DNA of 64,000 nucleotides, taken from positions 62,001 through 126,000 of the forward strand of contig CAWAJW010000015.1 of assembly GCA_963782475.1 (NCBI GenBank), written 5' to 3'. The notes beneath the pieces were generated by a model. It searched no databases. It saw only the letters and a program-made list of their open reading frames with translations, and was not told the origin of the DNA. The position numbers and the translations under genes were made by a program. Position 1 is the first letter of the stretch. Each line of letters starts with the position of its first letter. Shown one piece after another: positions 62,308 through 64,000 of the stretch. This stretch comes from CAVQBP01 sp963782475. GTDB taxonomy: Bacteria; Bacteroidota; Ignavibacteria; Ignavibacteriales; Ignavibacteriaceae.

Positions 62308-62331
62308 ATTTTATCAAATGGTGATACAAAA

Positions 62332-63844
62332 ATGAAAAGAATATTTATCTACGTAATGTTTCTAAATCTGATAACCGGTTTTATACTTCAAGCGCAGATA
62401 AAACTTCCGTCCATTATCAGCGATCATATGGTGATTCAGCAGAATACAAATGTACCTATTTGGGGATGGGGTAAAGCAGGTGAAGTAGTAAAAGTTAAAG
62501 GAAGCTGGATGGATAAAGCAGTTTCAGCTGTAACTGATGCAAAACGGGAAGTGGTCTGTTATAATTAAATCGCCTTAAGCAGGTGGAACATATGAAATGG
62601 TAATTAACGGTGAAAATAAAATCGTAATAAAAGATGTTTTAGCAGGAGAAGTCTGGCTTGCGTCCGGTCAATCCCAAATGGCTTTCGAATTGGAAAATGC
62701 CGATAACGGTAAAGAAGAAATTGCCAATGCTGATTTCCCGGAAATACGACTATTTCATGTTGAACATACATATGCAGAAAAGCCGCAAGAGGACTGCAAC
62801 GGGAAATGGGTTGCGTGTAGTCTCTGAATCCGTAAAATTATTTTCAGCGATTGCATATTTTTTTGGAAAGGATTTGTACAAAAAATTAAATGTTCCTGTT
62901 GGTTTAATAAGTGCAAGTAAAGGCGGTTCACCTATTGAAGCATGGATGAGCAATAAAGATTTAGATAAAATTCTGCTTTATCCTCGGAATTAAATAATAT
63001 GTGGAAAAAGTGGGAAGAAGATTATAATTCCGATAAGAAAAAGTATAATGACGAAATTAAAATTTGGGAAAAGAATAATAATCCAGATAGCAAAAATCCT
63101 GAGGTACCGATTTCCGTTGACATGATTGAAAAACCTCACCGGAGACCCGGATATTTATATAATGCAATGATAGCTCCGATAATTCCTTACTCGATTAAAG
63201 GAGTAATTTGGTATCAGGGAGGAAATAATACGGATCGTCCTATTCAATACAGAAAACTATTTCCTTTGTTAATCCCGGATTGGAGAAAAGAATGGAATAT
63301 CGGGGATTTTCCATTTTATTATTGTCAGACTCGCTCCATACAATTATAAAAATAAAGATGATTTAGAAAACGCTTCGCTGCTTAGAGAAGCACAAGCGAT
63401 GGCAATGAGACTTCCGAATACAGGAATGGTTAATACCGTTGATATCGGTGATCTTAACCTTGAGCATCCTACCGATAAACAGGATGTAGGGAAACGTTTA
63501 GCGCTTTGGGCATTGGCTAAAACTTACGGTTTCAAAAATATTGTTTATTCCGGACCGATGTATAAATCGATGGAAATAGAAGGCGACAAAATAAGAATAC
63601 ATTTTAATTATGTTGGATCGGGATTAATGAAGAAGGGGAAAAAATTAACCCAATTTGAAATAGCGGGAAAGAATAAAAAATTTCACAAAGCAGATGCAGT
63701 GATAGACGGATCAACGGTTATAGTTTATAGCCGAAAATTCCGAATCCGGTAGCTGTTAGATTTAGCTGGAGTATAAATGTAATTCCAAACCTTTATAATA
63801 AAGAGGGATTACCGGCTGCTCCATTTAGAACAGACAATTGGTAA
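62332..63844 (+). pseudogene. Sialate O-acetylesterase (SGNH hydrolase), copy 2, multiply broken
   Basis: A paralogue of the gene at 57411 with the same order and length. The signal peptide (MKRIFIYVMFLNLITGFILQAQ) and HMVIQQNTNVPIWGWGKAGE are intact. The catalytic block is VWLASGQSQMAFEL, followed by GLISASKGGSPIEAWMSN, VIWYQGGNNTDRP, and LEHPTDKQDVGKRLALWAL. The end is NLYNKEGLPAAPFRTDNW. Frame changes fall near 62540-62590, 62790, 62990, 63330 and 63745. GQSQ replaces the GQSN of copy 1 at the block I motif, and GGNN replaces GENN in block III. It follows the beta-helix gene by 24 bases. Confidence 0.8.
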
Positions 63845-63905
63845 AATCTATAAACCGGGCGGATGGGAGTTAATATATATATAATATATTTGCATAGGAA
63901 AGAAC

Positions 63906-64000
63906 ATGTACAAAATAAATAATCTGGCATTATTCGATTCACTATGTGCAAAATTCAAATTGCCGCTAAATACCGAATCTACCACTCAATCCTTAATAAT
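63906..64000 (+). CDS. Start of unidentified gene (cut by window edge)
   Basis: An ATG at 63906 opens a frame that stays open to the window end: MYKINNLALFDSLCAKFKLP then LNTESTTQSLI. Thirty-one residues are too few to name a family. It has no signal peptide. It lies 61 bases after the acetylesterase stop and is in the same direction, so it may belong to the same unit. Confidence 0.4.
   Translation, partial: MYKINNLALFDSLCAKFKLPLNTESTTQSLI

Overview
The window is AT-rich DNA from a member of the Bacteroidota/Ignavibacteriota side of the FCB group. The best clue is a pair of secreted proteins (ends near 16390 and 62307) whose C-terminal sorting domains carry the NYPNPFNPTT-type motif typical of Ignavibacteria/Melioribacter-like and Caldithrix-like genomes. 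A SusC-like TonB-dependent receptor and a Reg_prop/Y_Y_Y sensor kinase fit this. No rRNA, tRNA or CRISPR was seen. Everything here comes from reading the sequence; no database search was run.

The content is that of a large locus for degrading and using a sulfated, probably acetylated and/or methylated polysaccharide. Region by region: 1-3.2 kb, sulfatase tail, Gfo/Idh/MocA oxidoreductase, class III aminotransferase (frameshifted). 3.5-7.6 kb, LytS-type sensor kinase, an IS1380-like transposase remnant, and a receiver-only response regulator. 7.7-16.4 kb, sulfatase (frameshifted), secreted nitrilase with an F5/8-like C-terminus, TIM-barrel isomerase, TonB-dependent receptor and a secreted sorting-domain protein, closed by a clear terminator. 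16.5-22.9 kb, minus strand: a methanol:corrinoid methyltransferase operon (mtaB, mtaC, MetH-activation-domain protein, PhyH dioxygenase, UroD/MtaA-type methyltransferase) ending in a broken sulfatase. A divergent AraC regulator (23.0 kb) faces it. 24.3-33.9 kb, intact genes: PhoD-like phosphatase, class V aminotransferase, GH36-like alpha-galactosidase, secreted amidohydrolase, sulfatase. 34.0-63.8 kb: beta-helix proteins, GH36- and GH2-like hydrolases, three SSS symporters, class II aldolase, FGGY kinase, second Gfo/Idh, NagA-like deacetylase and two related sialate O-acetylesterases. Nearly all of these are broken by frameshifts and in-frame stops.

Two signals stand out. First, a bipartite element, ACCRTTT repeated exactly 20 bp apart and followed 19 (once 20) bp after the second repeat by a TTGnnn -35 box, lies before at least six transcription units (7143, 11595, 23991, 28622, 42900, 59196). 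There are weaker copies at 32092 and 49696. The repeat resembles the LytTR-family binding consensus, so one regulator may control the whole locus. Second, the corrinoid operon has a complete set of recognisable metal- and cobalamin-binding residues, which is unexpected inside a polysaccharide-use locus.

As a working picture, outer-membrane receptor and secreted sulfatases, esterases, lyases and glycosidases free monosaccharides. SSS symporters import them. Oxidoreductases, FGGY kinase and aldolase feed them into central metabolism. The corrinoid system would collect methyl groups, perhaps as methanol from methyl substituents. The change from a long run of intact genes (18.1-33.9 kb) to near-universal gene breakage (after about 35.2 kb) is sharp. 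It is either true decay or a drop in sequence quality, and the sequence alone does not settle which.
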